From: Ilyomonas sp965219515
Lineage (GTDB): Bacteria; Bacteroidota; Bacteroidia; Chitinophagales; Chitinophagaceae
DNA length: 64,000 nt
Direction of reading: 5' to 3'
Assembly: GCA_965219515.1 (NCBI GenBank)
Contig: OZ244776.1
Location: 3,720,001-3,784,000, forward strand
Shown here: piece by piece, positions 52,157-60,874 of the stretch
How the letters are laid out: the number at the start of each line of letters is the position of its first letter
Numbering within the stretch: position 1 is the stretch's first letter
Translations under genes and position numbers: made by a program
The notes under the pieces: generated by a model
Databases searched by the model: none
What the model was told of the DNA's origin: nothing
Seen by the model: the letters and a program-made list of their open reading frames with translations, nothing else

Positions 52157-52190
52157 AAAACAGCCGGGAGATTGTTTTCCCGGCTGTTTT
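52157..52190. terminator. Bidirectional rho-independent terminator
   Basis: AAAACAGCCGGGA (52157-52169) is the exact inverse of TCCCGGCTGTTTT (52178-52190), with A and T runs outside. It separates the convergent dehydrogenase and FKBP genes. Confidence 0.9.
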
Positions 52191-52224
52191 GCGTTGATAT
52201 ATCAATTCCTGTATCTTACAATCT

Positions 52225-53217
52225 TTATTTATTCGGCGCCGATTGTCCCTGCTGCTGTTGCTGCATCTGCTGCTGAAGCTGTTTCATCTGTTCAGGCGTC
52301 AGATTGTTCATGCCATTGCCGCCCAGAGGCTGCGCGGGCGTATCTTTTACATCCAACACAGTAATATCAAATACCAGGTTGGCGTACGGCGCAATATCGC
52401 CGCCATTGCCACGCATACCATAACCCAGCGTGCTCGGGACATAAATTTTACCTTTCGCGCCTTTTGAAAAATAAGGCAGGGCTTCATCCCAACCCGGTAT
52501 TACGCGACCTTCGCCTACGGCTACTTCAATCGGGTCGGTATGATGTTTTGAAGTATCCATATTGGTATCGAATACTTTGCCGCCATCCAGCAAATACCCT
52601 CTGTACATGATAGATGCCGTTTTACCCGTATCGGCTTTGATTGACAGATCGCCGGGTTCATCAATTTCTACAAACGCGCCGTTCTTTGTCTTTTGCGCCT
52701 TAATGCCATTCTTCGTAATGTAATTCTGCAGCACAGCCACTTCTTTATCTTTGAGGCTTGCGGTTTCTGCATCATAGTCTGATTTGATATCGTCTTCTTT
52801 GTCAAAAGTTTTCAATACGGTAAAATGTCCTTTGATTTGACCGTTGCGCGTAAAGATGCTGTCGTAATCGCGTATCATGCCGCGCTTTTTCAATGTATCA
52901 ATGCTCAGGCTGAATTCTACGCTGTCGCCAACCTTAACCTTTGGCATAATTTCAAAAAAAGAATAGCTTACCTGTGTGCCGGTATCTACCTTTCCATAAC
53001 CCGGAAATTTGCCATAAGTCGTATTCAAAGTAGAATCTTTGGGCATCAGCTTAAATTCTACATTGAACTTTACAAATTGTCCCGCTTTTACGGGGGCGCC
53101 GCCTTTGCCGGACACAACGCGATAGACAAGCCCCGAAGGCGTTTTATCGTAATTGGCTTTGCAGGCAGCGGTAGAAAGCAGGGCGATGCACGCCACTGCG
53201 AAAAGGAATTGTTTCAT
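52225..53217 (-). CDS. FKBP-type peptidyl-prolyl isomerase lipoprotein
   Basis: The 330-residue protein has a lipoprotein signal with Cys at 19 (LLSTAACKAN). It has two FKBP-like regions: a poorly conserved one (about 28-135) and a complete one (about 190-295) with VIPGWDEALPYFSKGAKGKI and YVPSTLGYGMRG. The tail is Gln-rich (QMQQQQQGQ). Such proteins assist folding of exported proteins in the periplasm. It is eight bases downstream of the DHH phosphoesterase gene and probably co-transcribed. Confidence 0.93.
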   Translation of the reverse strand: MKQFLFAVACIALLSTAACKANYDKTPSGLVYRVVSGKGGAPVKAGQFVKFNVEFKLMPKDSTLNTTYGKFPGYGKVDTGTQVSYSFFEIMPKVKVGDSVEFSLSIDTLKKRGMIRDYDSIFTRNGQIKGHFTVLKTFDKEDDIKSDYDAETASLKDKEVAVLQNYITKNGIKAQKTKNGAFVEIDEPGDLSIKADTGKTASIMYRGYLLDGGKVFDTNMDTSKHHTDPIEVAVGEGRVIPGWDEALPYFSKGAKGKIYVPSTLGYGMRGNGGDIAPYANLVFDITVLDVKDTPAQPLGGNGMNNLTPEQMKQLQQQMQQQQQGQSAPNK

Positions 53218-53225
53218 TTGTGTGT

Positions 53226-54233
53226 TTATTGTAATTGCACTTCATATTCCTGAAGCACGGTTTTAAATTTTTGTACGTTGTTGCCGAGCGTGTCGCTGCT
53301 TCTGCCACCGGCCGCATTTTTATGTCCGCCGCCTTCAAAATGAAGGCGCGCAAACTGGTTTACGTCAAAATCGCCTTTGCTGCGAAAGCTCCAGCGGCGT
53401 TCTTCCTCGCGGTCTATCAGCAAAGCGCCCAATTTAATGCCTTCCAGAGAAAGCAGGTAATTTACCAAACCTTCGGTATCGCCGGTTTTAATATCAAACA
53501 ATTTAATATCGCTTTTGGGTATGGCCATCATCGCCGTATTGTATTCATAAAATACTTCCAGATGATTTAATAATGCATTGCCGATGAAGCGAAGGCGGTT
53601 TTCTAAAAAGCTGTCGAAAATATGTTCGTGAATGGGCGTATGATTAAGACCCAGTTCTTTAAAATGCGCTACCATTTTGTGAACAGATGCCGTGGTGGAA
53701 GGAAAGCGAAATGAACCGGTATCGGTCATTACGCCCGTATATAAACAAGTGGCTACGTCAAGATTAATGTTTGCCGTATGACCGGATTCCGTAATAAAAT
53801 CATATACCATTTCGCTGGCAGAGCTTTTGTATGGATTGGAAATGCCGTACGTAAACTGGCTTTCTTCCGGCAGCTCGTGATGATCAATCAATACTTTGGT
53901 GGCGGTGCTGTTCAGCAAAAGCGGCTGCAGATATTTGGTGCGGTGCATAATATTGAAATCAAGGCAAAAAATAACGGAGGTTTCCGCAATGATCTGTGTT
54001 GCCTTCTCGCGATAGGTTTCAAAATCAACTACGGCGTTACAATCCGGCATCCATTTTAAAAAATCAGCCCAGTTGGTTGGCGAAATTACCGTTACCGTAT
54101 GGCCAAGCTGAATTAAAAAATGATACAGACCAAGCGCCGAACCCATAGCATCGCCATCGGGTTTCTGGTGCATGGTGATGACCACCTGTTGCGGATTTGT
54201 TAACTGCGGATAAAACTCTGTTATTGCCTGCAT
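53226..54233 (-). CDS. DHH-family phosphoesterase (NrnA-like)
   Basis: NrnA-type enzymes degrade short oligoribonucleotides and dephosphorylate pAp. The frame is open from 54416, but family members begin near MQAITEFYPQLTNPQQVV, so the ATG at 54233 is chosen (335 residues). Motifs are MHQKPDGDAMGSALGL (motif I), CLDFN, IDHHELP (the DHH motif), TGVMTDTGSFRF and the DHHA1 glycine loop FEGGGHKNAAGG. Confidence 0.92.
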   Translation of the reverse strand: MQAITEFYPQLTNPQQVVITMHQKPDGDAMGSALGLYHFLIQLGHTVTVISPTNWADFLKWMPDCNAVVDFETYREKATQIIAETSVIFCLDFNIMHRTKYLQPLLLNSTATKVLIDHHELPEESQFTYGISNPYKSSASEMVYDFITESGHTANINLDVATCLYTGVMTDTGSFRFPSTTASVHKMVAHFKELGLNHTPIHEHIFDSFLENRLRFIGNALLNHLEVFYEYNTAMMAIPKSDIKLFDIKTGDTEGLVNYLLSLEGIKLGALLIDREEERRWSFRSKGDFDVNQFARLHFEGGGHKNAAGGRSSDTLGNNVQKFKTVLQEYEVQLQ

Positions 54234-54537
54234 AGCCAAACGGCGGCAAAATTGCGGCTTTGCCGCCACTTGCTCAAATAATATTTCGTTATAAGATATA
54301 GAAAACGGATGATACGAACTGCGTGAACAGGTGATAAGGATTTTATAAACCGGCTGATGAATGGGATTTGCACAATGTTGATAAAGAAAACCGTATCCGC
54401 TTGTAATATTTTTCAATCTTATTTATTTAATACCAAATCCTAAACATCCGTACATCAAATTTCTATTACCCGTGTTTTATATTTAATCCGCGTTCCATTC
54501 ATCACAATCATCTCCCGCAATCTCCCCAAATCCCCGT

Positions 54538-54545
54538 TATATTTG
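54538..54545 (+). promoter_or_regulatory. -7 box of the ABC transporter operon (TATATTTG)
   Basis: Exact TAnnTTTG match, 21 bases before the ATG at 54567. This supports that ATG rather than the one at 54543, which would overlap the box. Confidence 0.5.
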
Positions 54546-54566
54546 ACCCCACGAAAACATTGTACT

Positions 54567-55499
54567 ATGACCATTCTGCAATTGGATAATCTGAAGAAAT
54601 ATTATGCCACGCAAAAAGCGGTTGACGACATTAGCTTCAGTATAGAACAAGGCGGTATTTTTGGATTGCTGGGACCAAATGGCGCAGGCAAAACAACACT
54701 GCTACGCATGATCACGGGTATTTTTTATCCCGATGAAGGAACCATCACCTTCGACGGCAAACGCTTCGACCCGGCGAACGACATTGTGAAAATCGGCTAT
54801 ATGCCCGAAGAGCGTGGCTTGTATAAAAAAATGAAGATTGGCGAACAGGCATTGTATCTGGCGCGGCTGAAAGGGCTGAGCCGCAACGATGCGATGCAGA
54901 AAATAAAATACTGGTTTGAAAAGCTGGAAATGCAAAGCTGGTGGAATAAAAAGATTGAAGATTTAAGCAAAGGCATGAGCCAGAAGCTTCAGTTTGTAAC
55001 CACCGTTCTGCATCAGCCCAAACTGATTATTTTAGACGAACCGTTCAGCGGTTTAGACCCTGTAAATGCCAACCTGATAAAAGACGAGATTTTCAATCTG
55101 GCGCAGCAGGGAAGCACCATCATCTTCAGCACGCACCGGATGGAGCAGGTAGAGGAAATCTGCAATCATATTGTGCTGGTTAATCTCGGGCATAAAATAT
55201 TAGACGGAACTGTAACGCAGATAAAACAGGATTTTAAAGAAAATCTGTTCAGCCTGCAGCTAACCGCGATGCCTGCCACGCTTACCAGCCATGCGTTTGA
55301 AGTAATGAAACACAAAGACAACAAGCTAACGGTAAAGATAAATGAAGGCTATCGCAGCAACGATGTGTTGCAGCACTTTATGCAGCATGGTAGCCTGATA
55401 GAATCGTTTAACGAAATTCTGCCTTCGCTGAACGAAATCTTCATCCGCGAAGTGGAAGGCACCAAAGCCACCGCGCGCGCTTTTCAAACCGTTAAATAA
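54567..55499 (+). CDS. ABC transporter ATP-binding protein
   Basis: The 310-residue ATPase shows Walker A GPNGAGKTT, signature LSKGMSQKLQ, Walker B LIILDEPFSG and the H-loop STHRM. The C-terminal region (about 220-310) is the DUF4162-like extension of NatA-type exporter ATPases. With the permease 23 bases downstream it forms an ABC-2 type exporter, perhaps for Na+ or a small molecule as in NatAB. The family start MTILQLDNLKKYY supports the ATG at 54567. Confidence 0.93.
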   Translation: MTILQLDNLKKYYATQKAVDDISFSIEQGGIFGLLGPNGAGKTTLLRMITGIFYPDEGTITFDGKRFDPANDIVKIGYMPEERGLYKKMKIGEQALYLARLKGLSRNDAMQKIKYWFEKLEMQSWWNKKIEDLSKGMSQKLQFVTTVLHQPKLIILDEPFSGLDPVNANLIKDEIFNLAQQGSTIIFSTHRMEQVEEICNHIVLVNLGHKILDGTVTQIKQDFKENLFSLQLTAMPATLTSHAFEVMKHKDNKLTVKINEGYRSNDVLQHFMQHGSLIESFNEILPSLNEIFIREVEGTKATARAFQTVK

Positions 55500-55522
55500 T
55501 TATTCACTGCTTAACTGATGTT

Positions 55523-56836
55523 ATGAATAAAATCGGACTTATTATTCAAAGAGAATATCTTACCCGTGTTCGCAACCGAACGTTTTTAATTACTACTTTA
55601 CTCATTCCTTTTTTGTTTGGCCTGTTCATCTTCGGCTCGGCTTATCTTACCATTCATACAAAAGAAAAGCTGACTGTTGCCGTTGGCGACAGCAATGGTT
55701 CTTTTAAAAACAATCTTGAAAGCAGCGACGATGTTGCTTTTAAGTTTCCCACAGGTGTAGATTCGCTGAATTATTCTGCCAAAGGGTATTCGGCATTTCT
55801 GGCAATTCCAGAAAGCGATGATATGATTCAGCCTGCTTACCGGCTCTATACCAAACAAACGGTGGGACTGCAATCGCGAGATGCCATTAAAGACAAAGTG
55901 GACGCTGCCATCGAAAACAAGCTGTTGCAAAAGGCAGGCATTCAAAAAAAGCAGTTGGATTCTATTCATACACAGTCGCAGGAAAGCAACCTGAAAGTAA
56001 TTAACGCAAGCGACGCATCGGGCGCGAAAGACAACAATCAAACAGTTGCTTATATTATTGGTTATGCCTGCGGCATTCTCATTTATCTTACCATGCTTAT
56101 CTATGGCATGATGGTAATGCGTGGCGTGATGGAAGAAAAAACAAACCGCATTGCCGAAGTGATTGTTTCCAGCGTAAAACCCTTTCAGCTAATGATGGGT
56201 AAAATCATCGGTATCGGGGCTGTTGGTCTTACACAGTTCCTTATCTGGGCAGTGCTGATTATCATTGTCATTAACCTGGTGCCTCTCTTCTTATCGCACG
56301 ATATAATTCAGCAAATGCAGGCATCGCAGCAAAATGGTGCAATGCCCGGCGGCACAGCACCTGAAAGCTTCAGTGTCATTGGCTCTATTGCAGGCGATGT
56401 AAACTGGATATTAATATTAGGTTGCTTCCTGTTTTATTTTCTATGTGGCTATCTGTTTTACGCCTCTCTCTTTGCTGCCATCGGCAGCGTGGTAGATGAT
56501 GTGCAGAATGCGCAAAGCCTTACATTGCCCATTACCATGCCTATCATTTTTTCGTTTATTATTATGACAAATGCCGTACAAAATCCGGATAGCAGCCTTG
56601 CCTTATGGGGCAGTCTGATACCATTCAGCTCGCCCATGGTAATGATGGCGCGCATCGCTTATGGCGTACCCGGCACCGTTCCGTATTGGCAACTGCTGAC
56701 CAGCATGGCGTTGCTGGTAGCAGGCTTTTTATTTACTACCTGGCTGGCGGGTAAAATATACCGTACCGGCATTTTGTTGTATGGCAAAAAAACAAGCTGG
56801 GGGCAGATGATGAAATGGGCGTTTCGGAAAGCGTAA
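55523..56836 (+). CDS. ABC-2 type transporter permease (NatB-like)
   Basis: The 437 residues begin with NKIGLIIQREYLTRVRNRTF, the elbow helix of ABC-2 permeases, then a first membrane helix (about 21-43), a large extracytoplasmic domain (about 45-175) and five or six further helices. EEKTNRIAEVIVSSVKPFQLMMGKI is the conserved coupling region. It forms the membrane part of the exporter with the preceding ATPase. Confidence 0.9.
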   Translation: MNKIGLIIQREYLTRVRNRTFLITTLLIPFLFGLFIFGSAYLTIHTKEKLTVAVGDSNGSFKNNLESSDDVAFKFPTGVDSLNYSAKGYSAFLAIPESDDMIQPAYRLYTKQTVGLQSRDAIKDKVDAAIENKLLQKAGIQKKQLDSIHTQSQESNLKVINASDASGAKDNNQTVAYIIGYACGILIYLTMLIYGMMVMRGVMEEKTNRIAEVIVSSVKPFQLMMGKIIGIGAVGLTQFLIWAVLIIIVINLVPLFLSHDIIQQMQASQQNGAMPGGTAPESFSVIGSIAGDVNWILILGCFLFYFLCGYLFYASLFAAIGSVVDDVQNAQSLTLPITMPIIFSFIIMTNAVQNPDSSLALWGSLIPFSSPMVMMARIAYGVPGTVPYWQLLTSMALLVAGFLFTTWLAGKIYRTGILLYGKKTSWGQMMKWAFRKA

Positions 56837-56843
56837 ATTGATT

Positions 56844-56891
56844 GGTGGTTGATAGTTGGCAGTTCATTTATCGCCCATACTATCAACCACC
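56844..56891. repeat. Inverted repeat after the permease gene
   Basis: GGTGGTTGATAGT (56844-56856) is exactly mirrored at 56879-56891. The loop is 22 bases and there is no T run. It lies between the permease stop and the deaminase start. Confidence 0.65.
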
Positions 56892-56909
56892 AACTATCAA
56901 CGAATATAT

Positions 56910-57383
56910 ATGATAGAGCAACTCCAATTTATGCAGCAGGCAGTAGAGCTTTCTGCCATCGCCATTCACAAAAAAGAAGGCGGACCTTTTGGCTGTGTGA
57001 TTGTAAAAGACGGAAACATTATTGGTAAAGGCAACAACAAAGTGTTTCTTAACAACGATCCAACGGCGCATGCCGAGATAGTTGCCATACGCGATGCCTG
57101 CACCCGGTTGCAAAGCAATACACTCGAGGGCTGCGAACTTTATACTTCCTGCGAGCCTTGCCCCATGTGCCTTGCCGCCATTTACTGGGCAAGAATAAAA
57201 AAAGTGTATTATGGCAATACGGCTAATGATGCTGCAGCCATTGGCTTTGACGATGAAGCCATTTACCGCGAGCTTGCGAAAGACGAAAACGATCGTTCTT
57301 TGCCGATGGAAAACATAGGGCGTGAGATGGCGCAGCAACCGTTTAAAGAATGGCAAGAGAAAGAAAACCGGCAATTGTATTGA
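56910..57383 (+). CDS. Nucleoside deaminase (guanine deaminase-like)
   Basis: The cytidine deaminase fold is clear: PTAHAEIVAIRDAC holds the zinc His and catalytic Glu, and CEPCPMCLAAIYWARI the two zinc Cys. The end, FDDEAIYRELAKDENDRSLPM, matches guanine deaminases of the GuaD type, which turn guanine into xanthine. The ATG at 56910 (MIEQLQFMQQA) gives 157 residues; the earlier in-frame ATG lies inside the inverted repeat. Confidence 0.9.
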   Translation: MIEQLQFMQQAVELSAIAIHKKEGGPFGCVIVKDGNIIGKGNNKVFLNNDPTAHAEIVAIRDACTRLQSNTLEGCELYTSCEPCPMCLAAIYWARIKKVYYGNTANDAAAIGFDDEAIYRELAKDENDRSLPMENIGREMAQQPFKEWQEKENRQLY

Positions 57384-57426
57384 TGTGATGCCGCTGCATG
57401 TTTTTGCAACTTTGCAGTGAATGAAT

Positions 57427-59049
57427 TTAATAATCGAAGTAAGTATTAAACAAATTTGTTTTAATGCCAAATGAAACAATCAGTTCCGTCTGGTGAACAT
57501 CAACCCCGGTGCGGCGGTGATACATGGCGTTTATTTCAACACTCAACCTGTTTTTTGGATTGATAAGATACCCGGCCGATAGCTGGTTGTACCAGTAATG
57601 ATGCTTGCTGCCCTGCGTGGTAAAGCTGCCGAAAGAGCCGTTTAAGCCCAGCCGTTCCTGGTTGGCAAAAATATCATCGCCGGCCCTTACGCCGGGGCTG
57701 GCATAACCTTCTCCGCGAACGGTATATAAGTTTTGCAAACTGCCGTACCAGCGTTGATTGCTGTAATTAAAAAGAGAAATAAATTCATGAAAATTGGCGC
57801 CGAACGGGTCGGTCAGCGATTGGTAATAATGCGAATAATTGAGGCTTACGTTATTACCCACGCCATGCCCGTACGTATAGGGCCGCACACCATTCCATTC
57901 GCCGCGCCAGGTAAGATTTTTCACCCCGAATAAATCGTTGTTCCAGATGCCAAGCTGCAAGGCGTATTTGTTTCCGTAAAACTGCTTTTTATGGTCGCGC
58001 GATAACCCGATGTTTAAATCATCCAAAGCAAGCTGACCATATACAAATCCTTTTTTGTAAACATTATATTTAAAATTAAACCCAACCATCGCATTATCGG
58101 GCGAGCCGATAGAAAATTCCAACGGTCGCAAAAAGATTAACGGGTTAAGATACGTAACATCGAAGCCGCGGTTGAAATTGGTATCTTTTGCAATGGCCGT
58201 AACCTGATCGAAAAGGGCAAACTGAAACTTGTTGGAAATGTTTATGCCAAGCTGATGCAGCACGCTGAATTTAGGTTGCGATTTGCCATCTACCAGATAC
58301 CAGTATTTGTTTTCGTACCGATTGTACAACACATTGTAAGTAAGCTTCCAGAAGCGCGCCTGCAACCGCAGATATGGATAATTAAACGCATTGTCCGAAA
58401 GCTGCAGGCTTCGGTAACCATCGCCTAAAAACTGCTTGCCATAACCTGCCGATACCAGAAAATGCTGCGACGGAACATAAGTAAGATTAAAGCTGCCGTT
58501 GGCATAATGAAAGCGATCGTTTCTTTTAAGCGTTGCCACATTATTGCCCGGAACAATGTTGCGCGTGTTAAAAATAACACTGTCAACATAAGCCGGAAAC
58601 TTTTGGCTGTAAGCAACAAAATCGGCATTGATGGAAAATTTATGGTTGATCACTGATTGCACACGCAGACCAACTGCGCCGCCGTAAAGCGTATCATCTT
58701 TGCGGTTGCTTTTTCCGATGCCGGCTTCAATATAAGGATCTATGGTAAAAACGGTCTTTTCGTTGCCGGCTTTTATCCAGTTGCCGGTAACAAGCCGGTT
58801 AAAAAATTCATCTTTTTCCTGCGATGCCGAAATGCCGAATGCGCTGTCAATCAACTCTGTTTTCTGCAGTTTGTTCAGTTGTTGCAGTTCTAACCAGTTC
58901 ATGCCGCGAAAGCCGGTAAATACCGATGTATCTGAATTGATGATAAGCTGGTTCAACCGGTTTTGCATAGCCTGGTTTAACGGTATCTGCTGAGCATTTG
59001 CAGCAATACAGGAAAAAATAAAAATTGAAAATATGAGGTAGATGCGCAT
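57427..59049 (-). CDS. Wzi-like capsule assembly / outer-membrane beta-barrel protein, copy 1
   Basis: After a signal peptide (MRIYLIFSIFIFSCIAANAQ) the 540-residue protein contains many aromatic alternating strands and ends in Tyr (NTYFDY), as outer-membrane barrels do. FPAYVDSVIFNTRNIVPG, GYGKQFLGDGYRSLQLSD and PYTYGHG recur in the tandem paralog downstream in coordinates. The family is the Wzi-like 'capsule assembly' group, whose members in gliding Bacteroidota include RemB-like proteins. The exact role here is unknown. Confidence 0.7.
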   Translation of the reverse strand: MRIYLIFSIFIFSCIAANAQQIPLNQAMQNRLNQLIINSDTSVFTGFRGMNWLELQQLNKLQKTELIDSAFGISASQEKDEFFNRLVTGNWIKAGNEKTVFTIDPYIEAGIGKSNRKDDTLYGGAVGLRVQSVINHKFSINADFVAYSQKFPAYVDSVIFNTRNIVPGNNVATLKRNDRFHYANGSFNLTYVPSQHFLVSAGYGKQFLGDGYRSLQLSDNAFNYPYLRLQARFWKLTYNVLYNRYENKYWYLVDGKSQPKFSVLHQLGINISNKFQFALFDQVTAIAKDTNFNRGFDVTYLNPLIFLRPLEFSIGSPDNAMVGFNFKYNVYKKGFVYGQLALDDLNIGLSRDHKKQFYGNKYALQLGIWNNDLFGVKNLTWRGEWNGVRPYTYGHGVGNNVSLNYSHYYQSLTDPFGANFHEFISLFNYSNQRWYGSLQNLYTVRGEGYASPGVRAGDDIFANQERLGLNGSFGSFTTQGSKHHYWYNQLSAGYLINPKNRLSVEINAMYHRRTGVDVHQTELIVSFGIKTNLFNTYFDY

Positions 59050-59078
59050 GAACTATTTTTTATAAAACACTTCAATTT

Positions 59079-60662
59079 TTATAAGTCGTAAACAAGATTT
59101 CTGAACGATATGCGTACGCCGATGTAAGCATATTTATCTTCAAATTTGGCAACCGCGTTTGTTTCCCGTCTATATGTAAGGCCACCTTCCAAACGCAGGT
59201 TTGTCCTGGGGTTCAATACGTAAGCAACCCGCAATTCGCCATAATAAATATTTGTTTTGATGCCCTGCGCGGTGCTGATATTTCCCTGCGGGAAATTTGT
59301 ATTATTACTAAAAATATCTCTGCCGTAATTTACGATGCCGTTTGCCGAATCAAGCCCCTGCTGCGCCACAAACGCTTCGAGGCGAAACCACCAGTTTTTA
59401 TAAGCATAATCTGTTACGCCGATTACCTCCCTGAAGTTGGCGCCTAAGGGGTGCGCCAATGGTAAATTGGCGTGGCCATATACCGCGTGAAGATTGGTGG
59501 AATGATAAGTGTAAGGCCGCGCTGTGTTGAATTCAAGCAAGGCATTCCAGTTGTTCACTTTTAAAAAATCCCAAAAACGAACACCGGCTTGTATGGCATA
59601 GCGATTGTCTGCCTCGCTGCCGGTTTTATCCAAAGCCAACTGGCTGTAAACATTGGCTTTTGGTAAGATATGATATTTCAGATTTAAGCCAATCAGTTCG
59701 TTGTTGTCAATGCCGGTTTTCGATTTTCCCGAATGGGCAAAAATAACCGGGCTTGCATACGATACATCTACATCGCTGTTCTGATTGATATTGCTACCAG
59801 CCCACACAACCGACTCAAACAAACCAACATTGAATTTTTTTGTAACCTGATAATCCAGCAAATAAGTTTGTGCCCACTTATGCGAGTATCCGAAAGCATA
59901 ATAAGGCGTAGAAGCAATGCGGCGATTGAGATAGGTAAGATATTGCGACCACATCACCGAATATTGCAACCTGCCAACCGTAACGGCTGCACGGAAATAC
60001 GGATAATTGATAGACCAGTCGGACAGCAACAACGAACGATAACCATCGCCGATGACATTGTGATTGTAACCCAGATCGAACAGCAAATGCTTGTTTGGCA
60101 TGTAAACCAGGCGCGCCGTAGAATAATTAAAATCGAAACCCGGTCCGTCTCCTTTTGAATTTTTATAATTCGCCTGATGTGGAATAACCTGCGTAATTCT
60201 CACCAGGCTATCTACATAAGCCGGAAAACGCCCCTGGTTTTCATAAAACGCCGTTTGAAAATAGAACTTGTTGCCGATGTTGCCGCTCACTTCATAACCG
60301 CGTGTGTTTAATTGCGGCACTTTATAAGTTTGTGTACTGGCGTTTGGCGGGTTAACGGCACGCGTATTATAACCGATGTCTTCATCTACAATAATATCCC
60401 CGTACAAATTGAAGTTAGGTTGTTGCACGCGTAACAGGTGCTCTTCAAAAAACTTCCGCCGCAGCCAGTTATGATTAGAAGGCTGCAAGACGCTGTCTGT
60501 AAGCAAAACCGGTTTCCATGCCGTATGCGCAATCGTATCGCTGCGATACAACCGGTCAATATACAGTTGGCGGCTTTCAGATAAAGCCGTTGTGTTTTGT
60601 GCAAAAGAAACAACAGCAGCAACCGAAAGAAAAACTAACAAGGCATATCGAAAGGTGCTCAA
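59079..60662 (-). CDS. Wzi-like capsule assembly / outer-membrane beta-barrel protein, copy 2
   Basis: The paralog shares FPAYVDSLVRITQVIPH, GYNHNVIGDGYRSLLLSD and ARPYTYHSTN with copy 1. An upstream ATG at 60788 overlaps a terminator stem and predicts an odd N-terminus. A TTG at 60662 gives a good signal peptide (STFRYALLVFLSVAAVVSFA) and 527 residues, and is preferred. It precedes copy 1 by 29 bases on the same strand, so the two are probably one operon, perhaps forming or anchoring surface polysaccharide. Confidence 0.7.
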   Translation of the reverse strand: MSTFRYALLVFLSVAAVVSFAQNTTALSESRQLYIDRLYRSDTIAHTAWKPVLLTDSVLQPSNHNWLRRKFFEEHLLRVQQPNFNLYGDIIVDEDIGYNTRAVNPPNASTQTYKVPQLNTRGYEVSGNIGNKFYFQTAFYENQGRFPAYVDSLVRITQVIPHQANYKNSKGDGPGFDFNYSTARLVYMPNKHLLFDLGYNHNVIGDGYRSLLLSDWSINYPYFRAAVTVGRLQYSVMWSQYLTYLNRRIASTPYYAFGYSHKWAQTYLLDYQVTKKFNVGLFESVVWAGSNINQNSDVDVSYASPVIFAHSGKSKTGIDNNELIGLNLKYHILPKANVYSQLALDKTGSEADNRYAIQAGVRFWDFLKVNNWNALLEFNTARPYTYHSTNLHAVYGHANLPLAHPLGANFREVIGVTDYAYKNWWFRLEAFVAQQGLDSANGIVNYGRDIFSNNTNFPQGNISTAQGIKTNIYYGELRVAYVLNPRTNLRLEGGLTYRRETNAVAKFEDKYAYIGVRISFRNLVYDL

Positions 60663-60772
60663 AACAGTGTTTTTTATATTGGTGCAAGGATACAGAATTA
60701 TTGTAACAAATGAAGGGAAAGCAGTTAGGCTTAGCAATAATGAAAGCGAAGACCGGTGCAGCGGTAAAAGCC

Positions 60773-60810
60773 AAAGAGGCTGTCTCAAAAGTTGAGACAG
60801 CCTCTTTTTT
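60773..60810. terminator. Rho-independent terminator upstream of the Wzi-like operon
   Basis: AAAGAGGCTGTCTCAA (60773-60788) is the exact inverse of 60792-60807, with loop AAG. The longer T run is on the plus strand; on the minus strand only TTT follows. It lies after the minus-strand T9SS cargo gene and probably ends that transcript. Confidence 0.75.
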
Positions 60811-60874
60811 ATTCGGATACCCGATGGAGAAAGGTTTCGTTTAAGCGATTCTCAAGGCCTTTATTTCTCTTCCC

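Noticed and set aside
60663..60788. Longer N-terminus of the second Wzi-like protein from the ATG at 60788
   Set aside because: It begins inside a terminator stem and lacks a sensible signal peptide; the TTG at 60662 gives one.
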